Below, piece by piece: positions 41,053-51,546 of a DNA stretch of 64,000 bases. A program made the position numbers and the translations under genes. Source of the stretch: a virus; IMG/VR virus record IMGVR_UViG_3300042472_000301, positions 1 through 64,000 of that record, one strand, 5' to 3'. Under the pieces are notes generated by a model. The model was not told where the DNA came from and made no database searches. It was given only the letters and a program-made list of their open reading frames with translations. How positions within the stretch are numbered: position 1 is the stretch's first letter; the number at the start of each line of letters is the position of its first letter.

Positions 41053-43073
41053 CAGCAAAAGTTATCTCGCTCAACATCAAGCCGGGCATCCAGCGCGATG
41101 GCACGCAGTTTGATGCGCCTGTCTATGTGGACGGCAAGTGGGTGCGCTTTCAACGCGGTCGCCCGCGTAAGGTAGGCGGCTACCGAGGGATTTTTCAGAA
41201 CGCCTCAGGCATTAGTCGCGGCATGATCATGAGTTCAGAGGATGGCCTGAACTACGTCTACTCAGGTTGGAGTGGCGGTCTACAAGAGTGGGTCACGGAT
41301 GATGACGACGGCGTGGGCTCGGGTCCGACCAACATTCAATTTTCTGGTGCTATTTTAACGATACCTACTTTGGTGGGTGGTAGTGCATACACAAACGGTA
41401 CTTATTCTGGTGTTTCACTAACTGGAGGCTCAGGCTCTGGTGCTATTGCGGATATCACAGTTGCAGGGGCTGTCGTTACCGTGGTGACGTTGGTTTCAGG
41501 CGGTATTGGTTATTTGGCTGGTGATGTACTCAGTGCTCCTGCAGCAAGCATTGGCGGCACTGGTACTGGATTTTCTGTTACCGTCGCCACTGTTGCTTCA
41601 AGTTTTACCGCAAACGCAAACAATCTCTGGCAGTTTGACATTGGCTTTGACTCAGGTGGCTCGGGCAATCAGACGATTGTGGCGCATCCGGGTCTAAATC
41701 TCGTGCACATTGACAACACGCTCAACACGCCAGTATTGATCGGTAACTTCCCAACAGGCGCGATGAGTCAGGTCGGCGTCTTCACGGCTGCTGGCACGAT
41801 GGTGATCGGTCCGCCTAGCGTGTTCACGATCGCCTCAGTCAACGCACTCATCGCAGTCGGTCAGACGGTGACAGGTACAGGTGTGCCTGCCAACACAACA
41901 GTGAGCATCGTGGCTGTGGGCGCGAGCACCACGACTGTGACGCTCTCAAACACGGTCTCAACGTCAGGCGCTTTGACGTTGACTTTTAACAACAACATCA
42001 GCGTGTCTGGTGGCTGCGTCATGCTGCACCCGTACCTCTTTGTGTACGGCAACAACGGGCTGATTAAGAACTGCTCAGCGGGTAACTTTCAAGACTGGGT
42101 CTCGGCTGACTCAAACGAAAACACTGTCTCTGCGGGCAAGATCGTCAAGGGTTTGCCCGTCAGGGGCGGCACGACTGCGCCATCAGGGCTCTTCTGGTCG
42201 CTTGACTCGCTTATTCGCGTGAGCTACGCGCCTACAACTGTGGGCGCGAGCACGATCTACTGGCGCTACGACATCGTGACGAGCCAGAGCTCAATCCTGT
42301 CGTCATCAAGCGTGATTGAGTACGACGGGCTGTTCTTTTGGTGCGGCGTAGATCGCTTCTTAATGTACAACGGCGTTGTGAGCGAGGTTGCTAACAACAC
42401 GAACATCAACTACTTCTTTGACAACGTCAACTACGCGCAACGTCAGAAAGTCTGGGCGACGAAGATACCCCGTTGGGGCGAAGTCTGGTGGTTTTACCCC
42501 AAGGGTGACGCCACGGAGTGCACGGACGCAATCATCTATAACGTGCGCGACAAGATTTGGTACGACGCGGGCGAGGCTCTAGGCGCTCGTCGCGCTGCAG
42601 GCACGTTTTCTGAGGTGTTTCGTCGCCCGATCTGGGCAGGCACCGAGACTAATGACTCGGGCACCTACACGCTCTGGCAGCACGAGACGGGCACGAACCT
42701 TGTGAATTTGAGTCAGCAAAGCGCGATTCAGAGTTACTTTGAGACGGACAGCATTGGCTGGGTCAACGGTGGTCCAAACCAAAACGACGCTGTGGGTATG
42801 AACAACTACATCAGGCTCGAGCGCGTTGAGCCCGACTTTATACAGTCCGAGGACATGAACCTGTACGTCACAGGCAAGGGCTACGCATCTGACGTGGATC
42901 AGGTGAGCGCGGCTTACGTGTTCTCGCCCACGACGCTCAAGATTGACTTGCGCGAGCAACGCCGAGAGATGCGCTTGCGCTTTGAGAGCAACGTGGTCAA
43001 CGGCAACTACGAGTGCGGTCTGAACCTGCTCTCAGCAGACGTGGGCGACATGCGCAGCACAGGCAACCCGTAA
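41049..43073 (+). CDS. Packaged-DNA stabilisation / tail protein, gp10-like, with inserted fibre modules
   Basis: A 674-residue protein from TTG 41049, overlapping the stop upstream (TTGA). The start (GIQRDGTQFDAPVYVDGKWV, then VRFQRGRPRKVGGY) and the propeller-like remainder fit gp10-type stabilisation proteins. Two modules typical of fibres are inserted: YTNGTYSGVSLTGGSGSGAI to AGDVLSAPAASIGG (about 115-175), which is AT-richer than its surroundings, and FTIASVNALIAVGQTVTGTG (about 258-315). Confidence 0.75.
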   Translation: MTAKVISLNIKPGIQRDGTQFDAPVYVDGKWVRFQRGRPRKVGGYRGIFQNASGISRGMIMSSEDGLNYVYSGWSGGLQEWVTDDDDGVGSGPTNIQFSGAILTIPTLVGGSAYTNGTYSGVSLTGGSGSGAIADITVAGAVVTVVTLVSGGIGYLAGDVLSAPAASIGGTGTGFSVTVATVASSFTANANNLWQFDIGFDSGGSGNQTIVAHPGLNLVHIDNTLNTPVLIGNFPTGAMSQVGVFTAAGTMVIGPPSVFTIASVNALIAVGQTVTGTGVPANTTVSIVAVGASTTTVTLSNTVSTSGALTLTFNNNISVSGGCVMLHPYLFVYGNNGLIKNCSAGNFQDWVSADSNENTVSAGKIVKGLPVRGGTTAPSGLFWSLDSLIRVSYAPTTVGASTIYWRYDIVTSQSSILSSSSVIEYDGLFFWCGVDRFLMYNGVVSEVANNTNINYFFDNVNYAQRQKVWATKIPRWGEVWWFYPKGDATECTDAIIYNVRDKIWYDAGEALGARRAAGTFSEVFRRPIWAGTETNDSGTYTLWQHETGTNLVNLSQQSAIQSYFETDSIGWVNGGPNQNDAVGMNNYIRLERVEPDFIQSEDMNLYVTGKGYASDVDQVSAAYVFSPTTLKIDLREQRREMRLRFESNVVNGNYECGLNLLSADVGDMRSTGNP

Positions 43074-43306
43074 TGGTGACCTATGATCCTCGCGGCCACA
43101 CTTGGGACTCATGGTGCTCGCTCATGAATGAGCTGTTTGCGCCACAACAACTAGGCGTTGTCACCGAGGACAAGTGGCGCGAGTGGGCAGACGGCATGTC
43201 AGGTAACGGTTACTTCATGAGTTCAAACATACCCGACAGCCGCAGCTTTGCTGATTGGCCAGACTGGGCGGCTTCACTTGTTGGCATTATGAGCATACAG
43301 CCATGA
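43073..43306 (+). CDS. Small tail-region protein
   Basis: A 77-residue Trp-rich protein (DPRGHTWDSWCSLMNELFAP). It starts at ATG 43073, overlapping the preceding stop codon by one base, and ends by ATGA overlap with the giant virion gene. Similar short proteins stand before internal virion genes in other environmental podoviruses. The function is unknown. Confidence 0.65.
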   Translation: MVTYDPRGHTWDSWCSLMNELFAPQQLGVVTEDKWREWADGMSGNGYFMSSNIPDSRSFADWPDWAASLVGIMSIQP

Positions 43307-46300
43307 AGTACGCATTAGACAAAATGTTGCCGTTGAGAGCTTTTCAAGGGCGCGGTACGCCTATTGGCGGACGTGGTCTACGGTTATATGGTGATGGCGG
43401 TTACACTTCAGGCAATTACGACCCTAATTGGCTTGACAATACATTTCCAGAACCTGCTCCCTCTTATCAAGCCCCTGCCGACGCTGCGCCTGCGCCTGCT
43501 CCTGCCAATCAGTGGCAGCAAACGGTTAGCGACATCTATCAGCAAGAGTTTGGCAGAGCCCCTGACGCGAGCGGCATGGAGTCATTTAGCGCTGCGTTAA
43601 ATTCGGGCATGACGGGCGAGCAGATGCGTGAGACGCTCAGATCGAGCGCTGAAGGTCAGTCTTACGGTTTGTCACCAGACACGGGCGGTGGCGCGTTACC
43701 GACTGCCCTTACCCCAACCGAAGACTGGCAGTATCAGCCAGAGTCCTACGCCGAGTTCACAAACGCTTACTCTGCACCCTATTATTTGGACGTAAACAGT
43801 GGCGAAAGACAGGACGTAGCGCCTGTTCAGTATTCAGGTATTAACCTAGTTGACCCAAACACCTTGGCGCAGCATTTAGCACCAAACTTTGAAGGCACGC
43901 CAACGCAGTTTTACGACGAGCAAGGCAACTTGAAGGGCGTCCTAGTTGACACGGTTCGTGCGGGGTTGGGTACACGAGAAGGTGAGTTAATTCTTGACCC
44001 AATGTCCCTTGGACTGGCACTTAAACCGAACGAGACAGCATCGCTTGACAGCAAAATTCAGCAGCGCAACGAGCAGGGTCAGTTGTTGTTTGTTGACCCT
44101 TTGACGGGTGGCACAACAATCTATAACACTGGTGTGCCTGCTGAAACTGGCAGCACGGTTAAAGATCTGCTGTACATAAACGAAAGAAAGTACGGCGGCC
44201 AGATTCCTGCCGATATGGCGCAAGGTGCGTTACTACTTGCCGCTACGATGGCCACAGGCGGCGTTGGTGGCGCGTTGATGAACGCCGCAGGATTTGGTGC
44301 AGGGGCGGGTCTAACTGCAGCAGAAGCAGCTACTTTAATGGGCGGCACTCTTTCTGAAGCAGGCGCTGCAGCAACTATGGGCGGTCAACTCGCCTCTCAA
44401 GGCATCAACTGGGGCGCTGCTGCAACGCAGGCCGCAAAGACCGCTGCAATCAACGCCGCAGTTACCGCTGCACAAGGCGGCAACGTTGGCGACGTGCTAA
44501 AGGCAGGCGCTTTGGGTGCCGTTGCAGGTGGCGCAGGCGTTGCAGGCGCTGACTTGTTAGGCGGTGGCACACTTGCTCAGATTGGCACCCAGACTGCGAT
44601 TGCAACGGCAATTGCTGCCGCAAGGGGTCAAGATCCGCTCCAAGCAGCGCTGAGCGGTGCCATCACGGCAACGCTTTCAACCGTTATCCCTGCAGGCACA
44701 TCAGACGTATTGAACGGTGCGGGCATTACAGACCCTAGCATTCAGAAAGCAATTAACTCGGCGATTTCTAGCTCTGTTGTTGCGGCCGTCAGAGGCGGCG
44801 ATATTGGCACGGCTGCAATCATGGGCGCGGTCAACTCAGCGTTGACAAGCGTTGCGGGCATGATCGGCAACAGCCAAGTCGTGCAGGACATTAAAGCCAA
44901 CATCACAAACGCACTCACATCAACCATTGACTCAGTCAAGTACGAGATAGGCGCAACAAACGCTCAGGCGCTGCCTATTGAGGGGTCAAACAGGTCGCCC
45001 GTTGGCACTGAATTAGACACAGCGCCTTATGATGCAGATGCAGAGCTTGATAGAGTTATTCAGAACCTGCCTAGCAGCGCCTCGGGCGTTGAGTACATAT
45101 CTGCTGCGCCCCCTTTAGTGCAACAGGCAATCAATCAGAACACAAGCAATCCAGAGGATTTAAATCAGTTCTTTGCTAACTACACACCTAACGTTGGTGC
45201 GCCCTTAGGCACTTATGCCGGCGCTGTGACGAGTGATGTAAACCCGCCTGCCTTATCCTCTGGCGATGACTACATATATTACCGAGATGCTCAAGGCAAC
45301 GAGGTGTACGGACCAAGGAGCATGGCTCCTAGCACCGATACCACCGCGGGCAGCTTCTTAGGCGAGTACGGTGACTTAGCGCCGGCACAGAGTAGATTGG
45401 CGACTTTTGGCCAAGGCGTTGCCTCGGCTTTAGACAACACAGTGGGCGCTATCATACCTAGCGTTGCCCAGATGGCGTCTTACCTTGGTCTGCGAACGGG
45501 CGACCAAATAGCCCAACTGACTGCGTCTATGATTGGCAAGGACTACCAAGCCAACCCAGAGCTGATGCGTGAAATATCGAACAGGGTAGCCGAGGCGCTT
45601 AGTAACCCGTTTGGTAAGGCGTTTGGCGTAACTAACACCTCGGGCTACACGAGCGAGGCAAGCGGTCAAGCCCTACGTTTTATCAGCGAGAACTTAGATA
45701 AGGGCGCTGATTATTTGGCTGAGAAGACAGGCTTGCCCGCGGGCGATATCCGGTTAATAACAGACTCTATTTTGATGCGCCCCGGTACCGCCCTATCTAC
45801 GGTTAGAGAGGCCGGTGCGGCCGTCAAAGACGTTGGTCGTGGCTACGCTGATGCAGCCACAGGCGTTGTGAACGAAAGCCCCACAGGCGCTTACAACTTA
45901 GGCGCTACCGTTGCTGACTTGACTCGAGCGCCAGACACTAGCTTGATGCGTGGTGATCCCCCTACAAGAAACATCAACCTCGGTGAGATCATTGACGAGG
46001 CACCATCTTATGTAAGCCCTGAGAGGTTGTCAGCACCTGCGCCTGCTTTGGGTTATACACCAGCCGAAGTGGTTGCACCGTCTAGAGACGTTGCAAGCAT
46101 TTTTAATGACGCATTTGATGCGGCTGATCGTATTCCGACTTACGACGTACCTGAGGTATCAAGAGCCGCGCCTGTCACGCAGCTTGCGCCTGAGTCTCGT
46201 GGTGCGTTACCTACAACGCTTGCAGAGCCCACAGTTAGTCCAATAAACTTAGGCCCACGGCTCGATGCAAACTCGTTGGCAACCATCACCGAGCTCAAGA

Positions 46301-47784
46301 GCGTTATTGATCAAAGCAGAGACGGTCGCGCTGAGCCGCAACGGCAGGCTGAGAAGTCGTTGATTGACACTACGGTTAAGACTTACGCGCCAGAGGGCGT
46401 TAAGCCGTCTGTTATAGATTTTTGGAATAAAACGTTTACTGAGGGTGCGTACTCTGACGACGTTATTGACGGTATTAAAAACACCTTTGATAATAAAGCC
46501 GCCCCACCAGAGGTCATCTTAAAGCAGGTTGATAAAGCTACTGACCCGCTTAGCGCTGACGAGAAACTACCCGCTAAGCTAGAGATGCTCAGTAACGCAT
46601 CCAAGCTCGGTATCACGCCCGCTGAGGCGATTAAGCTTGGGTTGCTAAATAACAACGGCACAAAGACTGAGCTAGGCGAGATGGTTTCGCCTACGCCTAA
46701 ACCGCAGCCTAAGCCACAACCTAAACCTCAACCAGAGTCTGTGGCACCGCTCAGGCCAGTCAGGCCAGTGCTGCCAGTTAAGCCTGTTCTGCCGCCTAAC
46801 CCACCGCCGCCAGCTGTCTATCCACCGCCGAGCGTCAACCCGCCTATACCAACACCGCCAAGCGTCATCCCACCGATTGACGTAGTACCCCCAATCAATA
46901 TAAACCCACCTATCCCAACCCCACCACCCTTGGTTCAGGCAGCGATCACGCCACCTACGGTTGCGCCTAAAGCATCAGCACAGGGCGCTGCGATGACTCC
47001 ATCGTATATGTACGCAGGTGCTCAAGGCTCGGGTCCGGGGGCGTTGCCCGGTAACTTACAAAGTACATTCTTGCAAGGTGTGAACGTGAACGAATACAAC
47101 CCATTTGAGAACTACAACGTCTATCAGCAACTAGGCTCACCAGCGCCTGTACGCGCCGCTGAGGGTGGTAGCCCGCTACAGCTTGCGCAGATGCAACAAA
47201 GCGTCTCTGGGGTTGATCCAAGACTCTACAGCGTGCTGCAAAAACGCCAAGCACCTAACTACTTCACCTACGGTCAAGATGCGTCTGGCGGCAATCCTAC
47301 GACGTTTGCGGGTAGCCAATTGATGGGCAAGCCAACACCCGGCATCCCAGTGATCCCCACGGGTCAAAAAGCAGCAGCCGACTGGCTCTACCAAGGCTCG
47401 GGCACCAACCCTCTTGCAATGGCTGGTACAGGAATTGCCAACCTACCCACTGGCATGATGGCAGAGGGTGGGCAGGCTCATGGCGGCGAGGACGAGCATA
47501 TTCCTGAGTTCATCACGGGTGCGACTGGGCACTACGTCAGGGGGCGCGGCGACGGGCAGTCAGACGACATCCCCGCAATGTTGGCAGACGGCGAGTACGT
47601 CTTTGACGCATCGACCGTGTCAACGCTTGGCAATGGCTCATCTGACGCAGGCGCTAAGCTCCTAGACGCGTTTCGCGAGTCGCTCAGAGATCACACGAGG
47701 TCAGCACCCGCTGATAAAATACCACCAAAAGCGTCGCCTCTTGAGTACATGAAAGAAGCGCTACAAAACGTAGGAAGGAAATAA
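43303..47784 (+). CDS. Giant virion protein with DUF4214, proline-rich region and DGEYV motif
   Basis: A 1,493-residue protein, the largest in the window. About residues 65-110 are a DUF4214-like helical domain (DIYQQEFGRAPDASGMESFS). About 300-530 are glycine/alanine-rich with possible membrane-active helices. About 1130-1210 are almost all proline, lysine and valine repeats. The C-terminus has DDIPAMLADGEYVFDASTVS, a motif common near the ends of long phage virion or tape-measure proteins. It is probably ejected with the DNA. I start it at ATG 43303 (ATGA overlap). Confidence 0.75.
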   Translation: MKYALDKMLPLRAFQGRGTPIGGRGLRLYGDGGYTSGNYDPNWLDNTFPEPAPSYQAPADAAPAPAPANQWQQTVSDIYQQEFGRAPDASGMESFSAALNSGMTGEQMRETLRSSAEGQSYGLSPDTGGGALPTALTPTEDWQYQPESYAEFTNAYSAPYYLDVNSGERQDVAPVQYSGINLVDPNTLAQHLAPNFEGTPTQFYDEQGNLKGVLVDTVRAGLGTREGELILDPMSLGLALKPNETASLDSKIQQRNEQGQLLFVDPLTGGTTIYNTGVPAETGSTVKDLLYINERKYGGQIPADMAQGALLLAATMATGGVGGALMNAAGFGAGAGLTAAEAATLMGGTLSEAGAAATMGGQLASQGINWGAAATQAAKTAAINAAVTAAQGGNVGDVLKAGALGAVAGGAGVAGADLLGGGTLAQIGTQTAIATAIAAARGQDPLQAALSGAITATLSTVIPAGTSDVLNGAGITDPSIQKAINSAISSSVVAAVRGGDIGTAAIMGAVNSALTSVAGMIGNSQVVQDIKANITNALTSTIDSVKYEIGATNAQALPIEGSNRSPVGTELDTAPYDADAELDRVIQNLPSSASGVEYISAAPPLVQQAINQNTSNPEDLNQFFANYTPNVGAPLGTYAGAVTSDVNPPALSSGDDYIYYRDAQGNEVYGPRSMAPSTDTTAGSFLGEYGDLAPAQSRLATFGQGVASALDNTVGAIIPSVAQMASYLGLRTGDQIAQLTASMIGKDYQANPELMREISNRVAEALSNPFGKAFGVTNTSGYTSEASGQALRFISENLDKGADYLAEKTGLPAGDIRLITDSILMRPGTALSTVREAGAAVKDVGRGYADAATGVVNESPTGAYNLGATVADLTRAPDTSLMRGDPPTRNINLGEIIDEAPSYVSPERLSAPAPALGYTPAEVVAPSRDVASIFNDAFDAADRIPTYDVPEVSRAAPVTQLAPESRGALPTTLAEPTVSPINLGPRLDANSLATITELKSVIDQSRDGRAEPQRQAEKSLIDTTVKTYAPEGVKPSVIDFWNKTFTEGAYSDDVIDGIKNTFDNKAAPPEVILKQVDKATDPLSADEKLPAKLEMLSNASKLGITPAEAIKLGLLNNNGTKTELGEMVSPTPKPQPKPQPKPQPESVAPLRPVRPVLPVKPVLPPNPPPPAVYPPPSVNPPIPTPPSVIPPIDVVPPININPPIPTPPPLVQAAITPPTVAPKASAQGAAMTPSYMYAGAQGSGPGALPGNLQSTFLQGVNVNEYNPFENYNVYQQLGSPAPVRAAEGGSPLQLAQMQQSVSGVDPRLYSVLQKRQAPNYFTYGQDASGGNPTTFAGSQLMGKPTPGIPVIPTGQKAAADWLYQGSGTNPLAMAGTGIANLPTGMMAEGGQAHGGEDEHIPEFITGATGHYVRGRGDGQSDDIPAMLADGEYVFDASTVSTLGNGSSDAGAKLLDAFRESLRDHTRSAPADKIPPKASPLEYMKEALQNVGRK

Positions 47785-47786
47785 TC

Positions 47787-48941
47787 ATGGCTGACATTGA
47801 TCTGACAACTTTTGACCCGACGTCTGTGCCAGTCTCCCCACTGACTGCCGCGGCGGCTACTCCTGCGGCACCCACACCGGGCGCAACGTTCAACGCCGCG
47901 ACGGGTCCGAACCTGACCGCTGCGCCGTCAAACTATGTGACCCCGCCTCAGTTGGGCACACCCTCTACGCCATCAAGCGGATCGTTCACGCAGGGTGCGG
48001 CGCTTCCTAGCATCACGACTACGCAGCAGCAGGCTACAGCGGCTCCTGCGTGGTACATGGACTACCTAAACAACTTAGCCGGCACGAGCACCCAAGCTGG
48101 TGCAAACGCTCAGTACATTGGTGCGCAGCCCCTGCAGCAGCAGGCGTTTAATCAGACGGCTGCAAACGTGGGTAACTACCAGCCTAATCTAGCCTCTGCC
48201 AACGCGCTCACGATGAACGCCGCGACGACGGGTGCGCCTGACTTAGCTCAAGGCTACATGAACCCGTACATGCGAAACGTCGTTGATGAGGCAGGTCGCT
48301 TAGGTTTACAAAACATTCGCAACACGATCTCGCCTCAGGCAACTGCTGGTGCGGTGGGTAGCGGTCAGTTTGGCTCGACTCGTGGTGCTAACGTGCTCGG
48401 TCAGAACGTCACTAACGCTCTGCAGACGCTCGGCGGTCAGCAGCAGGGCTTGCTCGCGAGCGGTTACCAGAACGCGCTGACCGCAGCGCAGGCTGATCTG
48501 CAGCGTCAGATGATGGGCGGCTCTCAGATGGGTGCCTTAGGCACCACGACGCAGAACTTGGGCATGGGTGACGTGAACGCGCTCAGCACGATGGGCGGTC
48601 AGCAGCAGCAGATGGCTCAGAACCAGCAGCTGTTCCCGTTGCAGGTTGCAGCGCAGCAAGCAGCTCTGATGAAAGGTTTCACGATTCCGACGTCTGTGTC
48701 GTCTACGTACACAGGTCCAATACCGGGCGCGTATCAGACCTCGCCGCTCATGCAGCTCGGCTCGTTGGGTACAGGCGTTGCTGGCTTGTTTCAGACGCCT
48801 TCAGGCGGTGGTAAAAACACTATTAGCAACATTGGCGATTGGCTGAGCAAGACTTTTGGTAGCAGCGGTGGAGGTGGCGGTAGCGGGTCGTTTGACCCAA
48901 GTACAGCCACAGACATTGGTCAGATATCACCCGGCGATTAA
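47787..48941 (+). CDS. Internal virion protein
   Basis: A 384-residue protein rich in Gln, Ala and Thr. Residues about 150-220 (QGYMNPYMRNVVDEAGRLGL, then NIRNTISPQATAGAVGSGQF) and a poly-Gln helical part (MGGQQQQMAQNQQLFPLQVA) are typical of podovirus DNA-transfer proteins. It has a glycine-rich end. In role it corresponds to the phage A gene at 31991. Confidence 0.68.
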   Translation: MADIDLTTFDPTSVPVSPLTAAAATPAAPTPGATFNAATGPNLTAAPSNYVTPPQLGTPSTPSSGSFTQGAALPSITTTQQQATAAPAWYMDYLNNLAGTSTQAGANAQYIGAQPLQQQAFNQTAANVGNYQPNLASANALTMNAATTGAPDLAQGYMNPYMRNVVDEAGRLGLQNIRNTISPQATAGAVGSGQFGSTRGANVLGQNVTNALQTLGGQQQGLLASGYQNALTAAQADLQRQMMGGSQMGALGTTTQNLGMGDVNALSTMGGQQQQMAQNQQLFPLQVAAQQAALMKGFTIPTSVSSTYTGPIPGAYQTSPLMQLGSLGTGVAGLFQTPSGGGKNTISNIGDWLSKTFGSSGGGGGSGSFDPSTATDIGQISPGD

Positions 48942-48957
48942 ATTGAAGGAATAAATC

Positions 48958-50586
48958 ATGGCTCTCCCAACAACAGCACTACCCGCCGCGCCAACAGGCA
49001 TGAGCTTGGCTGATCCTGACATTCAGAAGCAGTACTCCGAGTCGGTTGACAAGGTGCTCGCTGCGCTTGAAAACAGGGGCAGCTCTATACCTTGGTTCAA
49101 GATCTCTGCAGCCTTGGCAGACCCCGGTCGCACAGGCTCGGCTGCTGAGGGCTTTGGTCGCGCAATGGGCGTTCTTGGTCAGCAGCGCGAAGTGGAAGAA
49201 CAACAAGCCCTGCCAATCGCCCAGATGCGTGCGCAGTTGGTTGGCCAGAAGTACGAGATGGGTAAGGAGGCGCAAGCCCTTAACGCGTTTGCTAAGGTGC
49301 TCGGCACGACCCCGCAAGACATTCAGTCAGGCATCTCTCAGGCACGGACCAACCCCGCCATGATGCAGCGCCTGAACGCCGCGATGCCGTTGTTTTACGG
49401 TTCGCCCAAGATTACGGAACTAGCCAAGACCATGTTCGGCCAGTACAAGGACATGGCAAACACGCTGCTTGAAGAGTTCAAGGCGGGCATGACGCAGGCC
49501 GACTTGATTGCTAAGTATGGTCCTGAGATCGTTCCGATGATCCGTGGCATGGGCGGCATTCAACCGAGCGGGGCTGGGCAACCACGGGCAACCCCTGCAG
49601 GTGGCGGCACTGCCGAACCCGCGCCCACTGGCAACGGTATGATGGGCGAACCTCCCCCAAGAGCAGCAGGCGAAGAGGCTGACTTTCATGGCACTGAACA
49701 AAACAATAGACCTGCCGCACCTGCCGCAGCACCAACTCCCGCGGCTACTACTGGCACAGTCAGAACGGCCACCGAGGCTCTTGGTCCGATTAGGGTTGAA
49801 GGTAACCGCATCATTGCCCCGGATGGGGAAGTGCTGGCCGAGCGGGGGTCAACAACGCTTGCCACTTGGCAAGACACAATAAAAACGACCCGTGCAGAAT
49901 ACGATAAGCGCAGGGCTGAGACTATTAAGTTTGAGCGCGATCAGATTGCGAACGCCAGTAAAGAACGCGGAGAGAGTTTTGCGCCAAGAATCAAGGAGGT
50001 CGGCACGATCAACCCCGACGACATCATGCGCACACAGGGTCTGTATGACTCGCTTGATAACCTCGTCAACAGTGACCCCGACATGAAGAAGGCGCTCGGC
50101 TTGATGTTCAAGCAGGGTGCTGGTGCTGCGATGTATGAGCTGGCAAAGAGCGGGGTCAAGGTCAACAACTTTGGCATCGGTGTCGACGCCTATCCTGCGT
50201 TTGTAAAACAATTGCCACCCGAAAAGCAGGAGAAGCTGCGTCAGATGGATATGATTCTGTCAACCATCTTTATACAGAAGGCTAAGGACGGCAAGTCGGC
50301 GTTCGGCCCGGCCATCAGTAACTTTGACGTGCTCACGCAGAAAGAGCAGATGGCATCGATTCGCGACACGGCCAAGATCATCAACAGCTGGTTGGCTCAG
50401 GAGCGCGCGTTGGCCGACCAGAGGCTTGAAATTGCCGGCGCGTTTGGCGACTACGTGACGTCCACCGAGGGCACGAACAAGAAGCCGTACCAGTTCTTTA
50501 CCTCGCAGGAGTACAAGGATATTGCCAAGAAGTACGGCCAGCTTTATCGTGACCTAGCAATCACCACATACGGAGCGCCCAAATAA
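48958..50586 (+). CDS. Internal virion protein
   Basis: A 542-residue, largely helical protein with a Pro/Ala-rich linker (about 210-265) between two helical halves, the same architecture as the phage A protein at 33085 without evident sequence identity. It is likely an ejection protein. It overlaps the next gene start by one base. Confidence 0.68.
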   Translation: MALPTTALPAAPTGMSLADPDIQKQYSESVDKVLAALENRGSSIPWFKISAALADPGRTGSAAEGFGRAMGVLGQQREVEEQQALPIAQMRAQLVGQKYEMGKEAQALNAFAKVLGTTPQDIQSGISQARTNPAMMQRLNAAMPLFYGSPKITELAKTMFGQYKDMANTLLEEFKAGMTQADLIAKYGPEIVPMIRGMGGIQPSGAGQPRATPAGGGTAEPAPTGNGMMGEPPPRAAGEEADFHGTEQNNRPAAPAAAPTPAATTGTVRTATEALGPIRVEGNRIIAPDGEVLAERGSTTLATWQDTIKTTRAEYDKRRAETIKFERDQIANASKERGESFAPRIKEVGTINPDDIMRTQGLYDSLDNLVNSDPDMKKALGLMFKQGAGAAMYELAKSGVKVNNFGIGVDAYPAFVKQLPPEKQEKLRQMDMILSTIFIQKAKDGKSAFGPAISNFDVLTQKEQMASIRDTAKIINSWLAQERALADQRLEIAGAFGDYVTSTEGTNKKPYQFFTSQEYKDIAKKYGQLYRDLAITTYGAPK

Positions 50587-51413
50587 TGGCTGACGAAAAA
50601 AAGTCCCCCTACGAGGAGGCCGCCGAGCGCCTGCGCGGCATGGGCGGCCACTACGCGACCCACGTTGACCGCATGGAGGAGTCGTTCAAGGAACCCACCA
50701 CCGGATCCGACATCGACGCCAACTTGGTGCCCGCAGGCATCGGTGCTGTAATGGGTGCCCCTGTGGCGGCCTACAGGGCGCTTCGACCAACACCTGCACC
50801 CACGGCCTCAGTGGCCGACATCGCACGCACTGTGGCCGCCGAGGGCGCCCCTGCGGCCGCTGGCGCGCCCGGCGCTATGCCCAGAGCCACGGGACGTGGT
50901 GCCGCGGTCATCAACTACGCAAACCAAGTGACCCCCGCAATTACTAACCTTGAGGCCTCCCGAGCTGGTAACTACGGCGCAGTGTGGGACGAGGCTCGCA
51001 GGGCGCAGGCGCTTGCTAGCCAGACGCGGGGCTTCGTGCCCGGTGAGAACCTGATGCTGCCGCGTGAAATTCAAGAGCAGCAGGCCGCGCGTCAGGCGGT
51101 CGAGGCACGCAGGGCGGCTAATCCATCGGCAAGTCAGACCATTAGAAACGTTATAGGCGGTGCTGGCGACATTTTGGCAAAGAGCAAGGTGATGCCGATT
51201 GTGGGTGGCGCGGCCTCGGGCTACGACATTGCAAGCGCAATTGACGAATACAACCAAGGTGACTACGCTAACGCGGCCATATCAGGATTAGGCGGCGCAG
51301 GCGGGCTCATGATGATGTCGCGCAATCCACTGCGCATCGGCGCGGGTGCGTTGATGCAGGCACCTGCGCTCGCTCGCGCTGGCTACAGGTACCTCACAAA
51401 GCCTAAGGAGTAG
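50586..51413 (+). CDS. Putative internal virion protein
   Basis: A 275-residue protein with a charged helical N-terminus (SPYEEAAERLRGMGGHYATH), an Ala-rich centre and glycine-zipper-like hydrophobic stretches (AAISGLGGAGGLMMMSRNPL). It is the last gene of the rightward block of phage B and ends convergently with the leftward operon, overlapping its last gene by 11 bases. Confidence 0.65.
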   Translation: MADEKKSPYEEAAERLRGMGGHYATHVDRMEESFKEPTTGSDIDANLVPAGIGAVMGAPVAAYRALRPTPAPTASVADIARTVAAEGAPAAAGAPGAMPRATGRGAAVINYANQVTPAITNLEASRAGNYGAVWDEARRAQALASQTRGFVPGENLMLPREIQEQQAARQAVEARRAANPSASQTIRNVIGGAGDILAKSKVMPIVGGAASGYDIASAIDEYNQGDYANAAISGLGGAGGLMMMSRNPLRIGAGALMQAPALARAGYRYLTKPKE

Positions 51414-51546
51414 GTTTTTCCTGTGTAATGCGCGCCTGCTCCCACGCCTCTAGCCAGATGTTGTAGGGGTCCTCGAGCAGGTCGCGTGCGTTGGCGTCGT
51501 CGAGCAGTTTGAGCCAGTCTTGGTATGCCTGTTCACATTCGTTCAA
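51403..51546 (-). CDS. Small acidic protein, TTG start
   Basis: A 47-residue frame from TTG 51546, with GGAG seven bases upstream, overlapping the end of the HTH gene. The sequence is Trp-rich and helical (NECEQAYQDWLKLLDDANAR; LEAWEQARITQ). It is the final gene of the leftward early operon of phage B. The function is unknown. Confidence 0.5.
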   Translation of the reverse strand: MNECEQAYQDWLKLLDDANARDLLEDPYNIWLEAWEQARITQEKPTP

